This document shows, piece after piece, positions 1-13,856 of a DNA stretch of 64,000 bases. The DNA is taken from assembly GCA_024372495.1 (NCBI GenBank), contig CP099977.1, forward strand, positions 4,315,867-4,379,866. The letters are read 5' to 3'. How positions within the stretch are numbered: the first letter of the stretch is position 1; each line of letters opens with the position of its first letter. The notes beneath the pieces were generated by a model. That model did not search any database and was not told where the DNA came from. It worked only from the letters and a program-made list of their open reading frames with translations. The translations under genes and the position numbers were made by a program. The DNA comes from Pseudarthrobacter sp. Fe7. GTDB taxonomy: Bacteria; Actinomycetota; Actinomycetes; Actinomycetales; Micrococcaceae.

Positions 1-2
1 GC

Positions 3-630
3 TACCGGCGGCTTTGGACGGAGCTGACCGAGAAGGAGTCCTTCGAAATCGGGGAGCGCTGGCGGGTGGCGGCGCGCATCCGGCGTCTGAACGAACTCGG
101 CTTCGACGTCGAGGAGTACGCCATCAAGACCACCCAGAACGGATCCACCATCCAGCTGCAGCCCAAGGTGGTGGACGCGGGCCACCACCAGCGGCGTCTG
201 CTGCGGCTGACCGGCCTGGACGCCCAGGAGAACCAGGCACGCCGGCTCCTCAACGACATGGACTCGTTCCGGGCGGACAACAACCCGGAGATGGATGAGG
301 AATACAGCGCCCACCTCTGGGTCAGCCAGATTTTCGAGCCGATCGTGCGGGCCATCCCCCGGGACCTGTCCGGCAAGCTCGAACACGCAGAGGTGGTCCA
401 CGAGGTCTTGGAACACCGGTGGTACATGTCCGAGAAGCAGGAGCGCCACATCCCGCTGGCAGAAGCCGTGCAATCGTATATCGACTCAATCCTGCGGCAC
501 CGGCGGGACGAAGCCGCCATCATGCTCAACCCGGACACCGAGCCTGCTGAAGATCCTTGAGGTGGAAACCGAGGAGTCCCGCTACGGTGCTGATGATTCC
601 GCAGACGAATATCCGGACTCGGACGACTGA
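3..630 (+). CDS. DUF4032 domain protein, C-terminal part (cut by left edge)
   Basis: The reading frame is open from the first bases of the window, so the start lies outside. The visible part matches what I recall of the C-terminal DUF4032 region of actinobacterial proteins that carry an N-terminal lipopolysaccharide-kinase-like domain: a hydrophilic, helical segment with the stretches NPEMDEEYSAHLW and EVLEHRWYMSEK. As written the frame stops at 560. The string GAGCCTG at 540-546 is one of the recurrent indel sites; dropping one C continues the protein as TELLKILEVETEES and on into an acidic tail ending in PDSDD at 630. I take 630 as the real end. It converges on the FAD oxidase gene, whose stop lies 3 bp away. 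The biochemical function of the family is not known to me. Confidence 0.75.
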
Positions 631-633
631 ATC

Positions 634-2004
634 CTAGATGGCCTTGCCGGGGTTGAGGATTCCGGCAGGGTCGAAAAGCTCCTTGATCCTGCGCTGAAGC
701 TCCCGGATGGGCTCCGGCTGCTCCTGCCCCAGCCAACGGAGCTTGTACTGGCCCACGCCGTGTTCCCCGTAATGGTGCCGCCCATGGCGAGGGCGGCCGT
801 GATGGAATCGTCCAGCGCCGCCTGCAACCGCTCCATGGCGCCGGCGTCCACGCCGGGCCCATGCCGGTCGATCCAAAATGTGGGGTGCAGGTTTCCGTCG
901 CCGGCGTGGGCCACCACTTTCAGGTGCACCTGCCGTTCGGCGGCCATGGCTTCGAGCGCCGCAACGTAGTCCACCAGCCGCGACCGGGGAACAGCGACGT
1001 CTTCACCGACGCGGTACTCGTCGTCCACCTCCGCGCCCCGGCTGTGGCGGCGAAGTTCCACCAGCCGCTCCGCTTCGGCGCTTGCCTCGGTAGTGACGGT
1101 GGCACCGCCTGCCCGCAGGACCTGGCGGACGGCTTCCGCTTCCGCGGCCGCCCCAAAGCCGTCCGTCTGGACCAGCAGCAACGATTTCCCGCGGGAGGTG
1201 AGGTCGGACCCGTGGATGTCATCGAGCTGCGCCAGGGTGCCGCGGTCGAGCAGTTCCATGATGGCAGGCTGGACGCGCGCCTTGCCCACGGCCAGGACGC
1301 CTGCAGCAGCCAGCCTGAAGACAGGATAGAAAGCGGCCACGGTGTGCACTTCCCGGGGCAGGTACTTCAGCCGCACGGTGATTCCGACGACGATGCCCAG
1401 AGTGCCTTCGGACCCCACGAAGAGGCCCGTGAGGTCGTAGCCGGCCACGCCTTTGAACGTCTGGTGGCCGGTGTGGATCAGGGAGCCGTCCGCCAGGACC
1501 ACGTCCAGTGCCAGGACGGAGTCCCTGGTGACCCCGTACTTCGCGCACCGCAGGCCGCCGGCGTTGGTGGCCACGTTGCCACCAATCGTGGAGCCTGCGG
1601 AAACTGGCAGGGTCCGGCGCGTACATGAGGCCGTGCTCTGCAGCGGCCTCATTCAGGACGGCGTTGACCACTCCCGGCTCCACCACGGCAGTTTCGTCGT
1701 CCGGGTTCAGTGCGATGATCCGGTCCATCCGCTCCAGTGAGAGGACGATGCAGTTCGTGATGGCATGGGCACCGCCGGACACTCCAGTACCGGCTCCCCG
1801 GGGCACGATTGCCACCCCGCTGTCCGCGCAGGCCGTCACCACCGACTGAACGTCGGGTACCGATTCGGGGAACACCACTGCCAGTGGAAGCTGGAAGTCG
1901 ATGACGGGTGCCTGGTCCACGGCGTACCGGCGGAGCGAGGTCTCGCCCGTGTCCACTTGACCTGGCGCCAGGATGGCTTCCAGCTCGTCAATGATGCTTC
2001 CCAC
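634..2004 (-). CDS. GlcD-type FAD-binding oxidase (glycolate/D-lactate dehydrogenase family), two frameshifts
   Basis: Corrected length is about 456 aa, normal for the GlcD family, which oxidises 2-hydroxy acids such as glycolate or D-lactate with bound FAD. The N-terminal FAD-binding PCMH domain shows VPRGAGTGVSGGAHA, YAPDPAS and IGGNVATNAGG. The C-terminal oxidase domain shows HAGDGNLHPTFW and, after correction, TGEHGVGQYKL. Two breaks interrupt it. The first is GAGCCTG on the plus strand at 1591-1597; dropping one base gives YAPDPASFRSSTIGGN. The second is a C run at 765-768, where one more C restores GEHGVG. Both breaks fall inside invariant motifs that become perfect once fixed, so sequence error is likelier than decay. 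Start is GTG at 2004. The exact substrate cannot be read from the sequence. Confidence 0.85.
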
Positions 2005-2147
2005 AAAGCCTCCACCCGTCGTCGGACATACCTTCCCAGTCTAGGTGCGCTGGCCGTCGCTCACCCCGGACTTCCTGCGATGAAACCGCTTCCAGTTCAG
2101 ATCCTCTTCGGTGCCCGGTCGGGCGCTCTCCGCGCGGAGAAACAATA

Positions 2148-2161
2148 TGGAAGCGTTTTCA
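2148..2161. promoter_or_regulatory. cre-like LacI-family operator
   Basis: TGGAAGCGTTTTCA fits the catabolite-type operator pattern TGNAANCGNTNNCA at every fixed position, with the central CG typical of LacI/GalR binding sites. It lies about 33 bp before the alpha-glucosidase start, and that operon encodes a LacI-family regulator. Autoregulation by that repressor is the simplest inference. Confidence 0.65.
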
Positions 2162-2193
2162 TTAAATCGCTGCCCGCCGCTATGCTGGCTTCC

Positions 2194-3927
2194 ATGTCTG
2201 TCGAAACTGTGATCCAGGACACGCTGGCTTTTGCCGGTCCCCTGACGCTCGTCCATGCTGCTGATACCGTCCCGGGCTGGTGGCGCTCCGCCGTGATCTA
2301 CCAGGTGTACCCCCGGTCGTTCCGGGACCTGAACGGCGACGGCGTTGGTGACTTGGCTGGGATCACCGAGGAACTGCCGCATTTGGCCGATCTGGGCGTC
2401 GATGCCGTGTGGCTGTCCCCCTTCTTCCGGTCGCCGCAGCGCGACGCCGGCTACGACGTCAGCGACTACTGCGACGTTGATCCCATCTTCGGCACCCTGG
2501 GTGATTTCGACGTCATGATGGCTGAATCGCACCGCCTGGGCCTGCGGGTGATCGTGGACCTGGTCCCCAACCACTGCTCGGACCAGCACCCGGCATTCCA
2601 AGCAGCCCTCGCCTCGCCGGCAGGAAGCCCGGAGCGGGACATGTTCATCTTCCGGGACGGGACCGGCCTGGACGGACAGGAGCCGCCGAACAACTGGCAG
2701 TCCCACTTCGGCGGACCGGCGTGGACCCGGGTGGAGGGGGCGGACGGCCGGCCGGGCCAGTGGTACCTGCACCTTTTCGATTCCTCGCAGCCCGACTTCA
2801 ACTGGGACAACCCTGCCGTGCACGCAGAGTTCGAGCGTGTACTCCGTTTCTGGCTGGACCGCGGCGTCTCCGGTTTCCGGGTGGACGTAGCGCACGCGCT
2901 GGTCAAGGCTCCTGGCCTGCCGGCGTGGGGCGGCCGGCCCGATGGCGGCAGCAGCGAGGGGTATCCCGGCCATGAGGCACCCATGTTCGGGCAACCCGCC
3001 GTGCACGATATCTACCGCAATTGGAGGCTTATCCTCGACGAGTACGGACCTGACCGGATTCTCTGCGCCGAGGCAAGCGTGGACCTCCATCGGCTCGCAC
3101 AGTGGGTCCGGCCCGACGAGATGCACCAGGCATTCAACTTCCCATACCTCCACGCGGGCCTGGACATCTACCGACTGCGCTCGGTCGTCACGGATTCCCT
3201 GACGGTCCTTGATGGCGTGGGCGCCCCGAGCACGTGGGTGCTTTCCAACCATGATGTGGTCCGGCACGCCAGCCGGTTTGGCTATAACGGCCTGGGCCCA
3301 AGGGATGGGGATGGCATTGGCTCCGCAGATCCCCAGCCGGACCACGAACTGGGCCGGCACCGCGCGGCTGCCGCCTCCCTTTTCATGCTGGGGCTGCCCG
3401 GCGCCGCCTACCTTTACCAAGGTGAGGAACTCGGGTTGCCGGACGGCATCGATATTCCCGGGCACCTGCGCCAGGACCCCACGTTCGCCCGTACCGGCGG
3501 CCAGCGGCTTGGCCGTGACGGCTGCCGCGTGCCCCTGCCCTGGCGTGCCGCGGACCAGCACCTTGGCTTTGGTACGGGAAACGATCCGTGGCTGCCCATT
3601 CCCGACTCCTTCCACGCACTGGCGAGGGACCTGCAGGCGGGATCCCCGTCGTCGCACCTGTCCCTGTACCGGGACGCATTGGCCCGCCGCCGGGAACTGG
3701 GCCTGGGCAGGGGATCCTTGTCCTGGGCCGAGGACTGGTGCAGCGGTTCCTCCCTGGCCTACCTGAACGGCACTACGCTGGTGCTTATGAACCTGAACCA
3801 CGAGCCGCTGGAAATGCCTGCCGGCCATGTCCTGATCCGCAGCCTGCCGGCAGGGGTGGACCACGCCCTGGCCTCCGGCGAGACCGCGTGGATACAGCTG
3901 GGACCGGACACCACAGCGGCCCACTGA
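2194..3927 (+). CDS. Alpha-glucosidase, glycoside hydrolase family 13
   Basis: About 577 aa, cytoplasmic, with no signal peptide. It has the GH13 (beta/alpha)8 barrel with all four conserved regions in order: DLVPNH near residue 120, GFRVDVAH (nucleophile Asp) near 225, ILCAEASV (acid/base Glu) near 290, and VLSNHDVVRH near 350. The opening WWRSAVIYQVYPRSF is typical of oligo-1,6-glucosidase/alpha-glucosidase members that release glucose from short malto- or isomalto-oligosaccharides or sucrose. ATG at 2194 or at 2182 could be the start; upstream in-frame sequence has no domain character. The LacI gene follows after 2 bp, so the two are co-transcribed, and an operator-like site lies just upstream. 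The exact linkage preference cannot be decided here. Confidence 0.9.
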   Translation: MSVETVIQDTLAFAGPLTLVHAADTVPGWWRSAVIYQVYPRSFRDLNGDGVGDLAGITEELPHLADLGVDAVWLSPFFRSPQRDAGYDVSDYCDVDPIFGTLGDFDVMMAESHRLGLRVIVDLVPNHCSDQHPAFQAALASPAGSPERDMFIFRDGTGLDGQEPPNNWQSHFGGPAWTRVEGADGRPGQWYLHLFDSSQPDFNWDNPAVHAEFERVLRFWLDRGVSGFRVDVAHALVKAPGLPAWGGRPDGGSSEGYPGHEAPMFGQPAVHDIYRNWRLILDEYGPDRILCAEASVDLHRLAQWVRPDEMHQAFNFPYLHAGLDIYRLRSVVTDSLTVLDGVGAPSTWVLSNHDVVRHASRFGYNGLGPRDGDGIGSADPQPDHELGRHRAAAASLFMLGLPGAAYLYQGEELGLPDGIDIPGHLRQDPTFARTGGQRLGRDGCRVPLPWRAADQHLGFGTGNDPWLPIPDSFHALARDLQAGSPSSHLSLYRDALARRRELGLGRGSLSWAEDWCSGSSLAYLNGTTLVLMNLNHEPLEMPAGHVLIRSLPAGVDHALASGETAWIQLGPDTTAAH

Positions 3928-3929
3928 CA

Positions 3930-4982
3930 GTGGCAGGCATCAAAGAAGTTGCCAGCCGGGCGGGCCTGTCCGTCGCCACCGTTTCACGGGCGTTAAGTGG
4001 CAAGTCCAACGTGTCATCCAGGAGCCGCCGCCTTGCCCAGGAAGCGGCCCGGGAGCTCGGATTCGTCCCCTCCTACCATGCGTCCAGCCTCGCATCCGGG
4101 CGCAACCACAACATTGGGTTGGTGGTGCCCAACGTTCAACGCTGGTACTTCTCGTCGGTGTTGGAAGGCGTGACGGAAACCCTGCTGGATGCCGGCTACG
4201 ACCTGACGCTGTACAACGTGGGCGAGCAGCCGGAACGCCGCAACAGCATCCTCACCAACTTCCTGCTGCGCAAGCGCCTCGACGCCGTGATCGCAGTTGC
4301 GCTGATGCTCAACGAGGAGGAGATCGGCCAGCTGCAGGCAGTGCACCGTCCCATTGTGGGCATTGGCGGGCCCCTCCCCGGCGCCTCCACCATCAGAATC
4401 GACGACGAGGGGCTGGCCATGATGGCTACCCGGCACTTGATTGGATTGGGGCACACCAGGATTGCGCATATCACCGGGGACGCACGGCTGAACCGCGATT
4501 TCAGGCTTCCGCGGCTTCGGCAAAGAGGCTTCGCTGCGGCGATGGCGGCGGCAGGGCTGCCTATCCGGCAGGAGTGGTACGCCACAGCCGACTTCACCAT
4601 CCCAGGCGCTTACGCCGCCGGCCGCCGGCTGCTGGGAACACCTGCCGAACGCCCCACCGCAGTCTTTGCTGCGTCCGATGAGATGGCGATGGGCGTGATG
4701 CTGGCGGCACGCGACTTCGGGCTTAGGGTCCCGCAGGATCTCTCCGTAGTGGGGATCGACGGGCATGAGCTCGCAGAGACGTTTGGGCTGACCACCGTAA
4801 ACCAGGATCCGCGTGGCCAGGGTAGGCTGGCAGCCGCCACGGCGTTGGGGCTGTTGGACGACGACGGCCGGGATCCCGACGCCGGCCCGGCAGCGGTTGC
4901 AGCACAGGACCAGGAATACCCTACGGAATTCGTGATCCGGAACAGCACCGCCGTACCACCGGACATGGCGGAGCCGGCCTAG
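3930..4982 (+). CDS. LacI/GalR-family transcriptional regulator
   Basis: About 350 aa. The N-terminal helix-turn-helix is IKEVASRAGLSVATVSRAL with a hinge helix around SYHASSLASG. A periplasmic-binding-protein-like effector domain follows (IGLVVPNVQRWYF, ASDEMAMGVMLAARD, VVGIDGHELAETFGLTTV). The GTG start lies 2 bp after the alpha-glucosidase stop, so translation is probably coupled. It most likely represses its own operon through the cre-like site at 2148-2161, with a glucoside as inducer; the inducer is inference. It ends 22 bp from the convergent SRPBCC gene. Confidence 0.9.
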   Translation: MAGIKEVASRAGLSVATVSRALSGKSNVSSRSRRLAQEAARELGFVPSYHASSLASGRNHNIGLVVPNVQRWYFSSVLEGVTETLLDAGYDLTLYNVGEQPERRNSILTNFLLRKRLDAVIAVALMLNEEEIGQLQAVHRPIVGIGGPLPGASTIRIDDEGLAMMATRHLIGLGHTRIAHITGDARLNRDFRLPRLRQRGFAAAMAAAGLPIRQEWYATADFTIPGAYAAGRRLLGTPAERPTAVFAASDEMAMGVMLAARDFGLRVPQDLSVVGIDGHELAETFGLTTVNQDPRGQGRLAAATALGLLDDDGRDPDAGPAAVAAQDQEYPTEFVIRNSTAVPPDMAEPA

Positions 4983-5004
4983 AAGAAAAGTCCGGGGCTG
5001 CGCG

Positions 5005-5505
5005 TCAGCTGGTTTCCGCCGCACCCATGAACCGTGCGAACCTTTCCAGGATCAACGGCCAGGCATCCACGTACTCTTCACGGGCGGCAGCGGGGTCCTC
5101 GGCCCCCTCCCAGCCTTCATGGAACACACGGACTTCCGTTGCCGCCTCGACGGCCCGGAACACCACCAGGAGTTCCGTGGACCAGAGGGCAGTAGTGCCA
5201 GGGTGCCATGTGGCATGAAAGGACAGCGGGGGCTGCCAGTCATCGAGGGTCCCCCAGATGCTGGTACGGCCATCGTCGGCGGTCTCAAGGATGAGGTTCT
5301 CTTCAAACTCCACATAGGAGCCTGCCCCGTAGACGCCAAGCTTCTCCAAGGGCCACCACAGGTGCGTGTGGTCGGTGAATCCCGCGAAAGCCTGGGCTAC
5401 GGGACCTGGGACCCGGACCGTGTTCACCACCGGTTCCAACGAGTCGGCCGCATGCCCGTTGTCGTCTTGTGATGGATCCTGGGCGTGGCTGAAGATGCTG
5501 CTCAT
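5005..5505 (-). CDS. SRPBCC (START-like, AHSA1-type) domain protein
   Basis: 166 aa. Residues about 25-160 look like an AHSA1/START-like fold: NTVRVPGPVAQAFAGFTDHTHLWWP at the beginning (the typical VAxAFxxFTD...WWP opening), GSYVEFEENL in the middle, and a C-terminal helix WPLILERFARFM. Members bind small hydrophobic ligands or act as stress-related cofactors. No partner gene is adjacent: a LacI gene converges from the left and the rRNA operon begins on the right. The role is unknown. Confidence 0.75.
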   Translation of the reverse strand: MSSIFSHAQDPSQDDNGHAADSLEPVVNTVRVPGPVAQAFAGFTDHTHLWWPLEKLGVYGAGSYVEFEENLILETADDGRTSIWGTLDDWQPPLSFHATWHPGTTALWSTELLVVFRAVEAATEVRVFHEGWEGAEDPAAAREEYVDAWPLILERFARFMGAAETS

Positions 5506-5618
5506 GAGGAAATACTCTACCCGCGCTCACGCGCAGCGGGTTTGCCCGGGTGGGGCTGCTGTGCGGTGGGGTTGGGCTCGGTTGGTGATAGTGCAGTGGT
5601 GGTGGTTGTTTAAATGTG

Positions 5619-5650
5619 CGAGGCCCCAACCGTGTGTGGTTGGGGCCTCG
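5619..5650 (-). terminator. Hairpin downstream of the rRNA operon
   Basis: A perfect 13-bp inverted repeat (CGAGGCCCCAACC and its complement) with a 6-nt loop lies just beyond the 3' end of 5S rRNA. The U tract is weak on the minus strand and better on the plus strand (ATTTTAG), so it may serve both directions. Confidence 0.75.
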
Positions 5651-5665
5651 ACCATTTTAGTGTGT

Positions 5666-5783
5666 GTCCGGCGGTGACCTACTCTCCCACACCCTCCCGG
5701 GTGCAGTACCATCGGCGCTGTGGGTCTTAGCTTCCGGGTTCGGAATGGGACCGGGCGTTTCCCCCACGCTATGACCGCCGTAA
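5666..5783 (-). rRNA. rrf: 5S ribosomal RNA
   Basis: On the minus strand it begins GTTACGGCGGTCATAGCG, contains CCCATTCCGAACCCGGAAG, and ends with a complementary GTCACCGCCGGAC stretch that closes helix I. Length is about 118 nt. Ends are placed by eye and may be off by a few bases. Confidence 0.9.
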
Positions 5784-5918
5784 CCCTTGTACCCGGCCGT
5801 CCCCGGGGCTGGTGCCGCGGGGGTGGCGGGAAATCTTGTGTGGTTACAACATTGTGGTGTTGTTATTCAGTTGTTGGTTTCCGTGACCAGGGGACAACCC
5901 GGCTGGGTTGTTGGTTGG

Positions 5919-5936
5919 GAACCACATAGTGGACGC
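5919..5936 (-). other. 3' half of the 23S precursor processing stem
   Basis: GAACCACATAGTGGACGC on the plus strand matches, in inverted orientation, the segment at 9222-9239 on the other side of 23S rRNA. In the transcript the two halves form 18 pairs with one G-U wobble, the expected RNase III substrate bracketing 23S. Confidence 0.7.
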
Positions 5937-5966
5937 AAGCAGAATTTTGTATGTTTCTGTGTGGTG

Positions 5967-11166
<5,200 letters not shown>

Positions 11167-11313
11167 AACAAAAACAGACACAACCAAGAACCACGGAAAC
11201 AACGCGGAACCAGGCTGCACAAAATCTGAAACCAGCTAAAAACACCATGCCAACCACGGGGTGGCGGCACAGCACAATCAACCAATTCAATAAAAAATTG
11301 GTATCAACAAACT

Positions 11314-11343
11314 TGGCACACTATTGAGTTCTCAAACAACAGA
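11314..11343 (-). promoter_or_regulatory. rRNA leader antitermination (boxA-like) element
   Basis: The minus strand reads GTTGTTTGAGAACTCAATAG, close to the boxA-containing leader known from actinobacterial rrn operons. A related copy precedes 23S in the spacer (TTGTTTGAGAACTACATAG). Confidence 0.6.
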
Positions 11344-11397
11344 CACACCCAGCACCACCCAAACACCCGTTCAGGATCGCTCCGGAGCAACTTTCCA

Positions 11398-11426
11398 AAC
11401 TTACCCGCTGAGTTCCAGCGTGTCAA
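11398..11426 (-). promoter_or_regulatory. Probable rRNA operon promoter
   Basis: On the minus strand TTGACA (11426-11421) is followed after exactly 17 nt by TAAGTT (11403-11398), about 230 bp before the 16S start. This is a sigma70-type promoter well placed for rrn P1. The rest of the 460-bp gap between 16S and glgB holds the leader element, a small hairpin (ACCAATT...AATTGGT at 11281-11302) and the glgB terminator; I see no gene there. Confidence 0.7.
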
Positions 11427-11572
11427 ACCGGCGTCCACGACCATCCACAGCATATGCTTGGGGGATCGGTTTTCCGTCTGACTCCGTGGAGCAGCGCGGA
11501 AATAAACTGTACCACCACTCTTCCCGGATCGCCAGTCGGCCCCAAAGGGCACTGCATCGGCAGCCGGAAGGC

Positions 11573-11603
11573 AAGGCCCGGAATCACGCGGATTCCGGGC
11601 CTT
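11573..11603 (-). terminator. Hairpin after glgB
   Basis: A perfect 13-bp inverted repeat AAGGCCCGGAATC / GATTCCGGGCCTT with a 5-nt loop lies 25 bp beyond the glgB stop and upstream of the rRNA promoter. The T tract is short, so this may be an actinobacterial I-shaped terminator. Confidence 0.7.
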
Positions 11604-11627
11604 CCGTTTCAGAGCGGGCCAGCCGGG

Positions 11628-13852
11628 TCAGGCAGGCTGCGTTGCTCCCGGTTTGAAGTAGGACGCGCCCAGCGGAGGCAGCGTCACCGTCAGCGTCGCC
11701 GGCTGGCCGTCCTGTCCTTCATCCGTTGCCTTCAGCTCGCCCTCGTTCAGCACACCGGATCCGCCGTACGTGCTGTGGTCGGTATTCAAAACCTCAGTCC
11801 AGGCCCCGGCCGTGGGGACGCCCAGGGTGTAGCCCACATGCGGGGCACCGGAGAAGTTGATGGCGCAGACAAGAGGGTTGCCGTCGGTGTCCCACCTGAT
11901 GAAGGACAGGACGTTGCGGTCAGAGTCTCCCCCATTGATCCACTGGAAGCCGGCCGGAACGTTGTCCTGCGAATACAGGGCCGGGGTGGATGCGTACAGC
12001 TCGTTGAGGTCCTTGGTCAGCAGTTGCAGTCCCCTGTGTGCGGGGATGTCAGCGAGCCACCAGTCCAGGCCATGCTGTTCGGACCATTCGGCTTCCTGGC
12101 CAAACTCGGTGCCCATGAAGATGAGCTGCTTGCCCGGGTGCGCCCACTGGTACGCGAAGAAGGCACGGAGGTTGGCCAGTTGCTGCCACCGGTCACCAGG
12201 CATCTTGCGGAGCATGGAACCCTTGCCGTGGACCACCTCGTCGTGGCTGATGGGCAGCAGGAAGTTCTCCGTGAAGGCGTAGACCAGGGAGAAGGTCACG
12301 GTGCCGTGGTGCCATCTGCGGTTGTAGGGGTCCTCGGAAATGTATTTGAGGGAGTCGTGCATCCAGCCCATGTTCCACTTCAGGCCGAATCCCAGGCCGC
12401 CGTGGCTCGTGGGGGCGGTGACGCCCGGGAACGCCGTGGATTCTTCCGCGATCATGACGGCGCCGGGGTGCGTCTTGTAGACGGTGGCGTTGACTTCCTG
12501 GAGGAAAGAGATGGCCTCGAGGTTTTCCCTGCCGCCGAAGCGGTTGGGCCGCCACTGGCCTTCCTGGCGTGAGTAGTCGAGGTAGAGCATGGAGGCCACG
12601 GCATCAACGCGCAGGCCGTCGATGTGGAATTCCTCCAGCCAGTAGAGGGCGTTTGCCACCAGGAAGTTCCGGACCTCGGTGCGGCCGAAATCGAAAATCA
12701 GGGTGCCCCAGTCCGGGTGCTCGCCAAGGGCCGGGTCGGCGTGTTCATACAGGGGCTCGCCGTCGAACTGCGCCAGAGCCCAGGCATCCTTCGGGAAGTG
12801 TGCAGGCACCCAGTCCAGCAGGACGCCGATGCCCGCCTGGTGGAGCGCATCCACCAGGTAGCGGAACTCGTCCGGGTGTCCGAACCGGGACGTGGGAGCG
12901 AAGTAGGACGTGACCTGGTAGCCCCAGGAACCACCGAACGGGTGCTCCGCGACGGGCATGAATTCCACGTGCGTGAAGCCCAGCCACTTGACGTAATCCA
13001 CCAGTTCATTGGCCAGCTCACGGTAACCAAGGCCCAGGCGCCAGGATCCCAGGTGTACCTCGTAGACGCTCATGGCGGAGTTGTGCGGGTCCCGCTGTGC
13101 CCGTGCCGCCATCCATTCGTCATCCTTGAAGGCGTAGGAGGGCTCAACAACCCGGGAGGCGGTCAACGGGGGCACCTCGGTGCCAAATGCCAGCGGGTCG
13201 GCCTTTTCAACCCAGTAGCCGCCGCGGGTCAGGATTTCGTATTTGTAGCAGGCGCCTGCGGCGACACCGGGAATGAAGACCTCCCAGACACCCGAGGAAC
13301 CCAGGGAACGCATGGAGTTTTCCCGTCCATCCCAGGCGTTGAAGTCGCCCTTGACGCGGACTGCCTGCGCGTTGGGGGCCCATACGGCGAAGGAGACACC
13401 GTTGACGTCCCCCAGCGATGACTTGTAGTGCTGGACGTGCGCGCCCAGCACCTGCCACAGTTTCTCGTGCCGGCCCTCGCCGATGAGGTGGAGGTCCACT
13501 TCGCCGACTGTCGGCAGGTAGCGGTAGGGCTCGTCAATGGTCACCGGGTCTTTGCCCGGGTAGGTAACCGAAAGCCGGTAGTCGGGAACGTGGCCCTGCT
13601 CCAGCGGCTCCAGGACGGCAACCCACACGCCGTGGGCCTCATGCTGCATGGGAACTTCACCGGCGCTGGTGACCACGGAGATTGCCTCTGCGAGGTGCTT
13701 CACGGTACGGACAGTGACGTGGCCGTAGTCGTCCAGGTGCGCGCCCAGGACGGAGTGGGGGGCATGGTGTTCACCGTTCGCGATCCTGCCCAGGGTGCCT
13801 TCATCCACGTGCAGCGGCACCCCGGGCGGTCAGTTCGTGCTGAGCCTGTCAT
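11628..13852 (-). CDS. glgB: 1,4-alpha-glucan branching enzyme GlgB
   Basis: About 740 aa. It transfers alpha-1,4 chains to make alpha-1,6 branches in the alpha-glucan produced by GlgE. The N1 and CBM48 domains occupy the first third (LHLIGEGRHEKLW, VSFAVWAPNAQAVRVKGDFN). The GH13_9 barrel follows, with DWVPAHFP, GLRVDAVASMLYLDYSR (nucleophile Asp), IAEESTAFPGVT (Glu) and LPISHDEVVHGKGSM. A clean frame begins only at GTG 13820. The better start is ATG 13852, preceded by GGAAGG at 7-nt spacing; a one-base indel between the two (C run at 13820-13823, or the GAGCCTG string at 13842-13848) must then be assumed. It is the last gene of glgE-treS-mak-glgB. See mak for the unresolved junction. Confidence 0.9.
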
Positions 13853-13856
13853 TTCG

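Noticed and set aside
2041..3924. Long minus-strand frame opposite the alpha-glucosidase
   Set aside because: Shadow of a gene with all GH13 motifs; the composition and lack of a start signal argue against coding.
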